Positions 17,609 to 25,287 of a DNA stretch of 64,000 nucleotides are shown here, in pieces (position 1 is the stretch's first letter; every line of letters begins with the position of its first letter). The position numbers were made by a program, and so were the translations under genes. Origin of the DNA: Acidovorax sp. Leaf78 (GTDB lineage Bacteria > Pseudomonadota > Gammaproteobacteria > Burkholderiales > Burkholderiaceae_C); assembly GCF_001422735.1 (NCBI RefSeq), contig NZ_LMLZ01000020.1, forward strand, positions 952,057-1,016,056. The letters are read 5' to 3'. The notes beneath the pieces are model-generated. The model searched no databases. It was given only the letters and a program-made list of their open reading frames with translations, and was not told the origin of the DNA.

Positions 17609-18460
17609 TCACAACCCGTGCGACAGAAAATCGCGCAGCTCGGCGGTCTGCGGGTTCTTGAGCATCGCGCCCGGGCCCGTCTCCCACACCTTGCCTTCGT
17701 GCATGTAGATGATGGTGTCGGCCACCCGGGCGGCAAATTCCATCTCGTGGGTGACCAGCACCATGGTCATGCCGCCCTGGGCCAGGGCCTCGATCACGCG
17801 CAGCACCTCGCCGGTGAGTTGCGGGTCGAGGGCAGAGGTCACTTCGTCGAACAGCATCACCTGCGGCTCCATCGCCAGCGACCGGGCAATGGCCACGCGC
17901 TGCTGCTGCCCGCCGGACAGTTGCTCGGGGTAGGCCTGCGCCTTGTCCGCCAGGCCTACCTGCTGCAGCGTGCGGGCGGCAATCTCGCGCGCCTTGGCCG
18001 TGGGCATGTTCTTCACGGCCTTGGGGGCCAGCGTGATGTTCTGCTCCACCGTCAGGTGCGGAAACAGGTTGTAGCTCTGGAACACGATGCCCACGTCCTG
18101 GCGCAGCTGGCGCAGGTCGATGGCCGGGTCGTGCACCGCGTGGCCGCAGACGTGGATCGTGCCGCTGTCGATGATCTCCAGCCGGTCGATGCAGCGCAGC
18201 GCCGTGCTCTTGCCCGAGCCGCTCTTGCCGATGATGGCCACCACCTGGCCCCGGGGAATGGCAAACGACACGCCCTTGAGCACCTGGTTGCTGCCAAAGC
18301 TTTTGTGGACGTCTTTCAGTTCCACCACGGGCTTTTGTGACTGTGACTGTGACTGTGGTTGTGGCTGTTGTTGAAGCGGTGGTTGTGCAGACAGCGCAGC
18401 TTGCGCAGAAGCTTGCATGGCAGCGTCTTGGGCCAGGTTCATGGTGTCGTCTCGTTTCAT
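17609..18460 (-). CDS. ABC transporter ATP-binding protein, polar amino acid type
   Basis: 283 residues. Walker A GKSGSGKST, Q-loop region VGIVFQSYNLFPHLT, signature LSGGQQQRVAIARSLA, Walker B VMLFDEVTSALDP and H-loop VLVTHEME are all present, as in GlnQ/HisP. The first 42 residues form a Gln/Ser/Pro-rich extension absent from GlnQ. ATG 18460 overlaps the permease stop as ATGA. ATG 18442 is an alternative start that removes six residues. It powers import with the two permeases upstream. Confidence 0.93.
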   Translation of the reverse strand: MKRDDTMNLAQDAAMQASAQAALSAQPPLQQQPQPQSQSQSQKPVVELKDVHKSFGSNQVLKGVSFAIPRGQVVAIIGKSGSGKSTALRCIDRLEIIDSGTIHVCGHAVHDPAIDLRQLRQDVGIVFQSYNLFPHLTVEQNITLAPKAVKNMPTAKAREIAARTLQQVGLADKAQAYPEQLSGGQQQRVAIARSLAMEPQVMLFDEVTSALDPQLTGEVLRVIEALAQGGMTMVLVTHEMEFAARVADTIIYMHEGKVWETGPGAMLKNPQTAELRDFLSHGL

Positions 18461-19143
18461 GCGGTGGTCACAGGCACAGTGGCTGGGCCACGGTTTCCAA
18501 ACTGCTGGCGCTGCTCCAGCTTGCGGCTCCAGACCGACAGCGGGTAGCACATCGCAAAGTAGACGATGGCGATCAGCAGGTACACGGTGAAGGGCTGAAA
18601 GATCGAGTTGTTGATGAGCTGGCCTGCACGCACCAGTTCGATGAACCCCACGATGGACGCGAGCGAAGTGTTCTTCACGATCTGCACCATGAAGCCCACC
18701 GTGGGCGGCGTGGCAATGCGCACGGCCTGCGGCAGCACCACCAGCCGCATGCGCTGGGTGCGCGACAGGGCCAGGCACTCGGCCGCCTCCCACTGCGTGC
18801 GCGGCACCGACTCGATGCACCCGCGCCAGATCTCGCCCAGATACGCGCTGACGTAAACAATCATCGCAATGCTGGCCGCCACGATGGCCGGCAGCTCCAG
18901 CCCAGCGATGGACAGGCCGAAGTAGCACAGGAACAGCACCACCAGCAGCGGCGTGCCCTGGATGATCTGAATCCACGCAATGGTCGCCCAGCGCACCGCC
19001 TTGATCGGGCTGACACGGCACAGGGCAATCACGCCCCCGGCCAGGCCACCGCCCACAAACGCAATCAGCGACAGGCCGACGGTCCACAGCGCGCCCCACA
19101 GCAGGTACTGCAGGTGATAAGAGTTCAGTCCGCCATCAATCAC
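18457..19143 (-). CDS. ABC transporter permease, HisM/GlnP type
   Basis: 228 residues, about five membrane helices, with the EAA loop WEAAECLALSRTQRMRLVVLPQAVRIATPP that couples to the ATPase. It is one of two permeases that probably form a heterodimeric channel. It ends in an ATGA overlap with the ATPase gene. A 205-base gap containing a decayed family A repeat separates it from the first permease. Confidence 0.92.
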   Translation of the reverse strand: MIDGGLNSYHLQYLLWGALWTVGLSLIAFVGGGLAGGVIALCRVSPIKAVRWATIAWIQIIQGTPLLVVLFLCYFGLSIAGLELPAIVAASIAMIVYVSAYLGEIWRGCIESVPRTQWEAAECLALSRTQRMRLVVLPQAVRIATPPTVGFMVQIVKNTSLASIVGFIELVRAGQLINNSIFQPFTVYLLIAIVYFAMCYPLSVWSRKLEQRQQFGNRGPATVPVTTA

Positions 19144-19253
19144 AGGCGCACCTCCATAGGGTTGTTGCTTTTGTTTTGGCTGTAGCCGTTGTCGGTGTTG
19201 TCGTCGTCGTTACCGAGCTGGCAACTGAGCTGACGGGCTCGAACCACAAACCC

Positions 19254-19313
19254 CCGTTCAGGCTGAGCTTGTCGAAGCCTCACGCAGCGCCTGGGCAAGC
19301 CCATCGTGAACGG
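19254..19313. repeat. Repeat family A, intact left arm with decayed right arm
   Basis: 19254-19278 matches the minus-orientation copy at 17506. The facing arm (about 19289-19313) keeps only its end, reading 'cgtgaacgg'. This looks like an older version of the hairpin at 17506-17565, placed between the two permease genes. Confidence 0.7.
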
Positions 19314-19348
19314 ATGGCGACCGGACGAACCCGGCGTCAGTGGCCTGC

Positions 19349-20041
19349 TCATCGCATGCCCCCAGAGGCGCCGAGCCTGCGCTTGCGCGTGAACACGATC
19401 TGCCCGAACACCCACAGCCCCAGCCGCATCAGCAGCGACAGCGCCAGGTACGCCACCGCCACCAGGATGTAAGCCTCGAACGGGCGAAAGGTCTCGGACT
19501 GCACCCGCGCCGCGACGGCGGTGAGTTCCTCTACCGAGATCTGCGAGGTGATGGACGAGGCCAGCATCAGCAACACGAACTGGCTGGTGAGCGCGGGGTA
19601 CACCTTCTCCATCGCCGGGCGCAGCACCACGTGCCAATACACCTGCCGGCGCGTCAGGCCCAGGCACTCGGCCGCCTCGATCTGGCCCTTGTGGATCGAA
19701 TCCATGCCCGCCCGCATGATTTCGCAGGTATAGGCCGCCACGTTGATCACCAGCGTCAGCAGCGCCGCAGCAAACGCCGACACCTTGAAGCCCAGGCTGG
19801 CCAGGCCAAAGAACACCAAAAACACCTGCACCAGCAGCGGCGTGTTGCGCAGCACCTCCACATAGGCACCGCAGGCCTTGACCAGCCAGCGCTGGTCGCT
19901 GCGCCGGCCCACGGCCAGCAGCGTGCCGCCCACAAAACCGATCACGGTGGCCGGGAAGGACAGCAGGATGGTCATCCACGCCCCCTCCAGAAACTGGGGC
20001 CAGTTGGCCAGCACGCTGGCAAAGTCGAACTCGTACGTCAT
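19349..20041 (-). CDS. ABC transporter permease, HisQ/GlnP type
   Basis: 230 residues from ATG 20041. It has several membrane helices and the EAA loop IEAAECLGLTRRQVYWHVVLRP. A longer reading would need a TTG start at 20065. It is the first gene of the seven-gene minus-strand operon: two permeases, ATPase, binding protein, VOC, RuBisCO-like protein and kinase. Confidence 0.92.
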   Translation of the reverse strand: MTYEFDFASVLANWPQFLEGAWMTILLSFPATVIGFVGGTLLAVGRRSDQRWLVKACGAYVEVLRNTPLLVQVFLVFFGLASLGFKVSAFAAALLTLVINVAAYTCEIMRAGMDSIHKGQIEAAECLGLTRRQVYWHVVLRPAMEKVYPALTSQFVLLMLASSITSQISVEELTAVAARVQSETFRPFEAYILVAVAYLALSLLMRLGLWVFGQIVFTRKRRLGASGGMR

Positions 20042-20184
20042 GGGTCGGGCAGCCGTGCGCGTCAATCAGCGAGTGTGCTGGCGCGGCGGCCAAAAGCTGG
20101 CGGCTTGCCCTGTGGGCGCAGGCGAGCGTGAGCGTATGTGCGAGCGGAAATACCAGGCATGTCTTTGTCTCCTGCGTGATCGGC

Positions 20185-20200
20185 CTGGCACGCGTGCCAG
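20185..20200. promoter_or_regulatory. Perfect 16-bp palindrome, probable LacI-family operator
   Basis: CTGGCACGCGTGCCAG is fully self-complementary with a central CG, the usual geometry of LacI/GalR operators. It lies in the divergent region between the transporter operon and the LacI-type gene, 144 bases from the first permease start and 126 from the regulator start. I infer it is bound by the adjacent regulator. Confidence 0.7.
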
Positions 20201-20223
20201 CCGTCACAACCTAGGGTTTGTAC

Positions 20224-20316
20224 TGATGGTTTCTGATGCCTTTGAGCATCGAACGCCGAGTGATAGTATCCGCAGAATCCATCAAATACCAGCAAGCTGG
20301 ATGATGGTTTTTGATT
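20224..20316. promoter_or_regulatory. Three TGATGG-containing near-repeats before the LacI-type gene
   Basis: TGATGGTTTCTGATG (20224-20238) and TGATGGTTTTTGATT (20302-20316) agree at 13 of 15 positions. A related inverted segment, GAATCCATCAAATAC, lies at 20275-20289. They could be binding sites of a second regulator or traces of duplication. No function is known. Confidence 0.3.
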
Positions 20317-20325
20317 GAATCGCAA

Positions 20326-21402
20326 ATGGCCCAAACCCCGCCCCACCCAAGCAGTCCCAGCAGTCCCCGCAGCCCGCGCATCCCCGACATCGCCCAGCTG
20401 TCCGGCGTCTCCACCGCCACGGTCGACAGGGTGCTGAACCAGCGGTCGGGCGTGCGCAACGCCACCGCGCAGCGGGTGCTGCAGGCTGCTGCCACCCTGG
20501 GCTATCTGCCGCAGGCCGAGCTGCACGCAGCACTGCAGCCGCAGCCCCTGCGCCTGATGGTGCTGATCCCCGAGGGCAGCAACCGATTTCTACAAATGCT
20601 GGGCGACGTGATCGGCTACGCGCAGGACCACTGGGCCCCGTTCAACGTGCGCTGCCAGGCGGCGTACATCGAAAGCTTCAACCCCGACGCGCTGGCCAAA
20701 GCGCTGCTGCATTACGGCAAACGCTGCGACGGCATCGCCTTCATGGCGCTGGAGCACCCCGTGGTGCGCGAGGCCGTGGCCCAGCTGGCAGAGCAGGGCG
20801 TGCCCACCGTCACGTTGATATCGGACTTGTCCAACTCGCGCCGCGTGGCCTACGTGGGCCTGGACAACCGCGCCGCCGGCCGCACCGCCGCCTATTTGAT
20901 CGCCCGCTTCATGGGCCCGCTGGCCCACAGCCGCAACGCGCACGTGGCGATGATTGTGGGATCACTGCGCTACCGCGCCCACGAGGAGCGCGAGGCGGGC
21001 TTCTTGCACCTGTTTGAAGAGCAGTTCCCCCTGGTGCAGGTGGTGGGCGTGCGCGAAGGCCAGGACGACGCCGAACGCAACTACCGCCAGGCCCGCGCGC
21101 TGCTGGAGCAGCACGATGATTTAGCAGGCATCTACAACATCGGTGGCGGGGCCGAAGGCATTGGGCGGGCGCTGAAAGAGGCGGGTGCGGATCGCAAGAT
21201 CGTGTTCATCGGCCATGGGCTCACGCCGGATACGCGGGCGCTGCTGATTGACGGGACGATGGATGCGGTGATCACGCAGAACCCGCAGGGGGCGGTGATG
21301 AATTGCGTGCGGATTTTTGCGAATCTGCGGGATGGAAGGGAGCCGACGAGTGGGGTGGAGACGACGCGGAGCCAGGTGATTTTTCGGGAGAATTTGCCGT
21401 AG
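20326..21402 (+). CDS. LacI/GalR-family transcription regulator
   Basis: 358 residues from ATG 20326 (a TTG at 20311 is also in frame). After a Pro/Ser-rich tail of about 18 residues comes the LacI helix-turn-helix IPDIAQLSGVSTATVDRVLN with hinge-helix region, then a periplasmic-binding-protein-like sensor domain (GYLPQAE through LDNRAAGRTAAYLIARFM and YNIGGGAEGIGRAL). It is divergent to the sugar-acid operon and probably represses it until the ligand or a phosphorylated intermediate binds. Such sensors usually bind sugars, which supports a sugar-like transport substrate. Confidence 0.92.
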   Translation: MAQTPPHPSSPSSPRSPRIPDIAQLSGVSTATVDRVLNQRSGVRNATAQRVLQAAATLGYLPQAELHAALQPQPLRLMVLIPEGSNRFLQMLGDVIGYAQDHWAPFNVRCQAAYIESFNPDALAKALLHYGKRCDGIAFMALEHPVVREAVAQLAEQGVPTVTLISDLSNSRRVAYVGLDNRAAGRTAAYLIARFMGPLAHSRNAHVAMIVGSLRYRAHEEREAGFLHLFEEQFPLVQVVGVREGQDDAERNYRQARALLEQHDDLAGIYNIGGGAEGIGRALKEAGADRKIVFIGHGLTPDTRALLIDGTMDAVITQNPQGAVMNCVRIFANLRDGREPTSGVETTRSQVIFRENLP

Positions 21403-21534
21403 GGGTGTGAAACGGCGACCATCTAAAGTCACTGAGCAATCGTCGAGAACAAAGAGGCACTTACAAATTGTTGTATAAGCACTGGATTCGAAGATCGAAA
21501 GTTCCCGTCATGAGAGAGCAAATTGTGGTGTGCG

Positions 21535-22335
21535 ATGTCGTTAAGTCCGTTTCTTAAGTGGGCTGGAGGGAAGCGCTGGTTAGTTGAAAAGCATGCAGAC
21601 CTTATTTCACTTGGCACGTTGAGGCTCATTGAGCCTTTCGTAGGTAGTGGAGCCGTTTTTTTTGGCATGGAACCTTCCTCCGCTATCCTGTCTGATAAAA
21701 ATGTACGTTTAATTGAATCCTATCAAGCAATAAAGGATGACTGGAAGGGCGTTGTTAAATGGCTTAATATTCACCAGCAAAATCACTGTCTCGAATACTA
21801 TTACGAAATCCGCTCAATGGACTTCGATGATATCGACGCAAGAGCAGCACAGTTTATTTATCTAAATAGAACTTGCTGGAATGGTCTTTATCGGGTGAAT
21901 AAATCGGGGCAATTTAATGTTCCAATTGGCACTAAGCAAAATGTATTGCTTTCAACAGACAACTTCAAAGCGGTATCTAGAGCTTTGAGTAATGTCGAAT
22001 TGTTAGCAGGAGATTTTGAAGAAGCTCTTAATAGGGCGTGCTTGGGGGATTTTGTTTTTGTCGATCCACCGTACACCGTAAAGCATAATCACAATGGTTT
22101 TGTTAAGTACAATGAGAGTATTTTTTCTTGGGATGACCAGATAAGACTTCGAGATAAGGTGAGTTTAGCGGTCGATCGGGGAGCCGTGGTTTTGGTGACA
22201 AACGCATGCCATGATAGCGTTAAGTCGCTATATAAAGGCCTTGGGAAAATTATTACACTTAGCAGGTCAAGTGTAATAGCTGGCAGCGCAGGCGCTCGTG
22301 GAACATTCCAAGAGGTAGTCATAAAATGTTACTAA
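21535..22335 (+). CDS. D12-class (Dam-like) N6-adenine DNA methyltransferase
   Basis: 266 residues from ATG 21535; an in-frame TTG lies at 21523. Motif X/N-terminal FLKWAGGKR, motif I FVGSGAVFFG (from residue 35) for S-adenosylmethionine, and motif IV DPPY (177-180) are intact, as in Dam and DpnM. It methylates adenine in a short DNA site, which I cannot predict. Codon use is strikingly AT-rich relative to the surrounding chromosome, a sign of transfer. It overlaps the next gene by 10 bases. No restriction endonuclease of a known type is adjacent, so it is either solitary or the self-marking part of an unusual system with the next two genes. Confidence 0.93.
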   Translation: MSLSPFLKWAGGKRWLVEKHADLISLGTLRLIEPFVGSGAVFFGMEPSSAILSDKNVRLIESYQAIKDDWKGVVKWLNIHQQNHCLEYYYEIRSMDFDDIDARAAQFIYLNRTCWNGLYRVNKSGQFNVPIGTKQNVLLSTDNFKAVSRALSNVELLAGDFEEALNRACLGDFVFVDPPYTVKHNHNGFVKYNESIFSWDDQIRLRDKVSLAVDRGAVVLVTNACHDSVKSLYKGLGKIITLSRSSVIAGSAGARGTFQEVVIKCY

Positions 22336-22946
22336 AAATTGCATTGAAAATCCCTTTTGTTCAGTGTGTTGCATATTTCCCCTTTGCCAGTCACCGGAAG
22401 GCTGCACTGAAGTTTTTTTTCTTGTTGGTGGCAACGAGTTTGCCAATATTGGCCGCAACAGTGCTAACCGCAATACCCGCTGGGGCGGAAGGCGCATTCA
22501 TAAAATTCGTGGCAAAAATCGGTTCTGCGATAAATATATCTGAACTTTTTGTCTATGCAACGACTTTTTTAGCACCATACCTCTATTTGATATTTGAACG
22601 CTACAAAGCTGTTCGTCTCACTTTATCGGTAGACGTGAAAAATAACAAGGGCAAAATAGATCTTTTTCCCGGCTACTTTTTTGTGTTAGGCTTGGCATGT
22701 TTGCTGATTGTCGCAACGGCGATAGCGTTTGGCCTAATAAGAATTAACTCTCCAGCGTTTTTGGATAGTTTTTTGTATCGCGGCTTGGATAGTTATGCCT
22801 TTTGGGTTTATATATTTGGTTTATATTGCTGGTATCTAACGTTGCTTGATGAGGCACACGATCCGGCCGTTTATGGCGCGGAGTTGGGCAATGGCGGTGC
22901 TGACGTGACAGCTGGGCTTGCTGAACGCCTTGCGCAGAGAGGATAA
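22326..22946 (+). CDS. Four-helix membrane protein of unknown function
   Basis: 206 residues. Predicted membrane segments by hydrophobicity: FFLLVATSLPILAATVLTAI (about 30-50), FVYATTFLAPYLYLIF (about 75-92), YFFVLGLACLLIVATAIAFG (about 115-137) and FWVYIFGLYCWYLTLL (about 155-175). The tail is acidic, Gly/Ala-rich and cytoplasmic in appearance. There is no enzyme motif. It starts inside the methyltransferase gene (ATG 22326, stop of the former 22335) and ends two bases before the next gene, so the three are tightly coupled. Small membrane proteins in such contexts often act as pore-forming abortive-infection effectors, but that is inference. Confidence 0.8.
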   Translation: MLLKIALKIPFVQCVAYFPFASHRKAALKFFFLLVATSLPILAATVLTAIPAGAEGAFIKFVAKIGSAINISELFVYATTFLAPYLYLIFERYKAVRLTLSVDVKNNKGKIDLFPGYFFVLGLACLLIVATAIAFGLIRINSPAFLDSFLYRGLDSYAFWVYIFGLYCWYLTLLDEAHDPAVYGAELGNGGADVTAGLAERLAQRG

Positions 22947-22948
22947 AT

Positions 22949-24139
22949 ATGCCCACAACACTGAGGCTTTCGGTCTTAAAAGTTAGTCAGCCGATTGGTG
23001 ATTATTATATCGCCTCGATTCGAGCTCAGGATTTGGTTGAAATGTCGTATTCAGATGTCAGGCGAATGGTCCAGTCTGAGCGAGACATCGAGCGATACTT
23101 GGGAATCCAGCGACCAGTTAGCACAGCTCGAGTCAAGCAAATTAGAAAGTATTTACAAGGACGTGATGCGACTTTTCCCACGGCAGTGATATTGGCGGTG
23201 GAGGAAAAATGTGCCACATTTGAGCCAGGGCAACAGTCAGGCGGAATATTGACCATTCGAAGCTTTGAAGGTGCCGAAGGCGATGAAGAGTCAATTCCGT
23301 TTGATAGAGTAGCTAAAGTAATTGACGGGCAGCATCGAATCGCTGCCTTCATGGATGAGGATAAAAATTGGCAATTTGATTTTCAAAGACCTTTTGAAGT
23401 GAATGTTGCGATTTTTGTTGGCGCCGATATTTCCGTGCAAGCAAATATCTTTGCAACGGTGAACTTACAGCAGACCAAGGTAAGCAAAAATCTTGTTTAT
23501 GATCTGACCGAGCTTGCGAAAACGCCCAGTCCACATAAAACTTGTCACAATGTAACGGTTGCTCTCGATTCACAACGAAATAGCCCATTTTTTCAAAGAA
23601 TTAAGCGCTTAGGCTCGGCAACTCCCGGTCGAGAAAAGGAGCCATTAAGTCAGGCAGCATTTGTGGAATCGTTGGTGAAATTCATTTCCAATGATCCGAT
23701 TGAAGATCGGAATAAGTTATTGGATGGTGTTCGAATAAAGACTGCTTCTATCATGGAGCTTCAAAAAACACCATTTCGTAATTTATTTTTGCATGGTGAA
23801 GAAGTGGATATTGCAGAAATATTATTTAATTATTTTTCGGCAATCAGAAACAAGTGGCCGAGATCATGGGATAATCTAGGGCAAACGGGTAATTTGCTAC
23901 CTCGATCAAATGCTTTTAAGGCTTTTATGGTCTATTTGCGTACTGACTTGTACGCATCTATAGTCGGTGAGTCATTCGGTCGCGTGCCGACTACAATGGA
24001 ATTTTCAGAAGCGCTTAGGCATATCCATGCGTCTGACGCAGATTTCACCGCACGCAATTTTGCTCCCGGAAGCAGCGGCCAATCTATGTTTCTTAAGTTG
24101 TTTAGAGGCGAAATAGATATATCAGACATGTATGAGTGA
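22949..24139 (+). CDS. DGQHR-domain (DndB-like) protein
   Basis: 396 residues. The eponymous DGQHR motif is at 126-130 (KVIDGQHRIAAF). It is preceded by a ParB-like N-terminal region (STARVKQIRKYL, FPTAVILAV) and followed by VNLQQTKVSKNLVYDL, all typical of the DGQHR family that includes DndB, the regulator of phosphorothioate DNA modification. Family members are common in DNA-modification and phage-defence loci. No dndC/D/E or ssp genes are present here. A ribosome site (AGAGGA) precedes ATG 22949. AT-rich like its two partners. The biochemical role is unknown; nucleotide or DNA binding is the usual guess. Confidence 0.88.
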   Translation: MPTTLRLSVLKVSQPIGDYYIASIRAQDLVEMSYSDVRRMVQSERDIERYLGIQRPVSTARVKQIRKYLQGRDATFPTAVILAVEEKCATFEPGQQSGGILTIRSFEGAEGDEESIPFDRVAKVIDGQHRIAAFMDEDKNWQFDFQRPFEVNVAIFVGADISVQANIFATVNLQQTKVSKNLVYDLTELAKTPSPHKTCHNVTVALDSQRNSPFFQRIKRLGSATPGREKEPLSQAAFVESLVKFISNDPIEDRNKLLDGVRIKTASIMELQKTPFRNLFLHGEEVDIAEILFNYFSAIRNKWPRSWDNLGQTGNLLPRSNAFKAFMVYLRTDLYASIVGESFGRVPTTMEFSEALRHIHASDADFTARNFAPGSSGQSMFLKLFRGEIDISDMYE

Positions 24140-24259
24140 GATTTCGGGGCAGAGCTCTTTGCTATCAATTGAAGAGACTATCGCGCAAACCTAATTTGCC
24201 GTGGTTTCTCGGTCCAATGTAAGGTCTGCCAGCGCGCCGCCAAACCGCGGGTGAGCAAA

Positions 24260-24418
24260 TCAGTAGCCATTCGCTAACGCGGTACGGCTTTCCGGCCGTC
24301 CCGCAGCAAAGCAGGCATTTCGCCCAGCATGATCCTCAATGACGCTTAGGCACGCTAACCCAGCCACGCCGACCAAAAGCGATCCCGCTAGAACCAGCGC
24401 AAACGCGGCCTTCTTCAC
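24260..24418 (-). CDS. Possible small exported or membrane protein
   Basis: A GTG-started reading frame of 52 residues beginning VKKAAFALVLAGSLLVGVAG, which looks like a signal peptide or single membrane helix, followed by a short polar tail with two Cys. There is no clear ribosome site, and a stop codon lies just upstream. It may be real or may be a chance frame in decaying DNA. Confidence 0.3.
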   Translation of the reverse strand: MKKAAFALVLAGSLLVGVAGLACLSVIEDHAGRNACFAAGRPESRTALANGY

Positions 24419-25287
24419 TGCTTAAGGCGACACAGCATTGGCGACGCCTTGCAGATTTGCGCCATCGCAACCCCATCAGGTCCCCCGCGTGGGACCGATG
24501 ACTCCTCGGCGCACGCTGGCTGCCATAGCTGCCATGGAAGGCGCTAAGGGCCTGCATCGTGTCGGCGCCACCGAGCTCTAGCAGCACCCCAAACCGCATG
24601 TGCAACGCCCTCGTACTCGATAGCAGCGCACAGGTCGGACTGGAATTCGCCCGAGCAAGGTAGGGAAGTTTCTTCCAAGGACTCCATCGACGCGTTGGTG
24701 ATGCGCCGTACAAGCCGATAGGCCGACGCGCTGGCTAGCATGCGCGGGACCCTTTGCAGTCGCCGCATTTCGCCGACCACGGCTACGGTGATGTCAACGC
24801 TGGCCAGCAAATGGCGTCTGCGCGCCCTGGCCCATGTCATGCTCAGCACGCGGGAGGCTGCTAGCTTGACCTCTGCGTCGATGGTCGTTCAGCCACACGC
24901 CGGGGCCGAAGCTTACGCGGGCTTGCAGGGCGTACCGGACACCACGATCACCCGCTGGCTGTCGCGCGCCGGGGATGCTGCTACGTCGTGAAGTTGCACA
25001 GCGGAATTATGATGCTGCGGCGCCTGACGAGATGACGAGTCTGCAGTTGCGCCGGCTGTAGGAGCACAAGTGCTGGCTCCATACTCCTGCCGCTGGTCAA
25101 CGAATTGCTGAGTACCAGAGTGCATTGCAGATTCGCAGAGTAAGCAAGCCTCGCCCCCATTTAGTTCGACGGCATGATGGGAAAATCTCGCACTCAGCCT
25201 AGGTTCGTTGCGGTGATTTCCCCAAGAGCCTAGGGCCGTTGGCAATTCATCTCTCTGCGCGCCCGTTTCCCCCGCTTTTGCATCCCC
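24419..25287. other. Region without a convincing gene, probably decayed DNA
   Basis: About 870 bases at the right edge of the AT-rich island. GC content returns to a middle value and the longest frames on both strands look like random translations (Arg/Ser/Ala-rich, no domains). It may be the remains of a mobile element or of genes displaced by the island. No terminal inverted repeats, transposase motif or tRNA was found. Confidence 0.5.

Noticed and set aside
21535..24139. Classification of the island as a standard restriction-modification or Dnd/Ssp system
   Set aside because: No endonuclease, helicase, DndC/D/E or Ssp partner is present between 21403 and 25287.
24544..24991. Overlapping frames on both strands in the decayed region (24544-24849 minus, 24740-24991 plus)
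   Set aside because: No ribosome sites, no recognisable family, Arg/Ala/Ser-rich translations. I considered transposase remnants but found no DDE motif or inverted termini.
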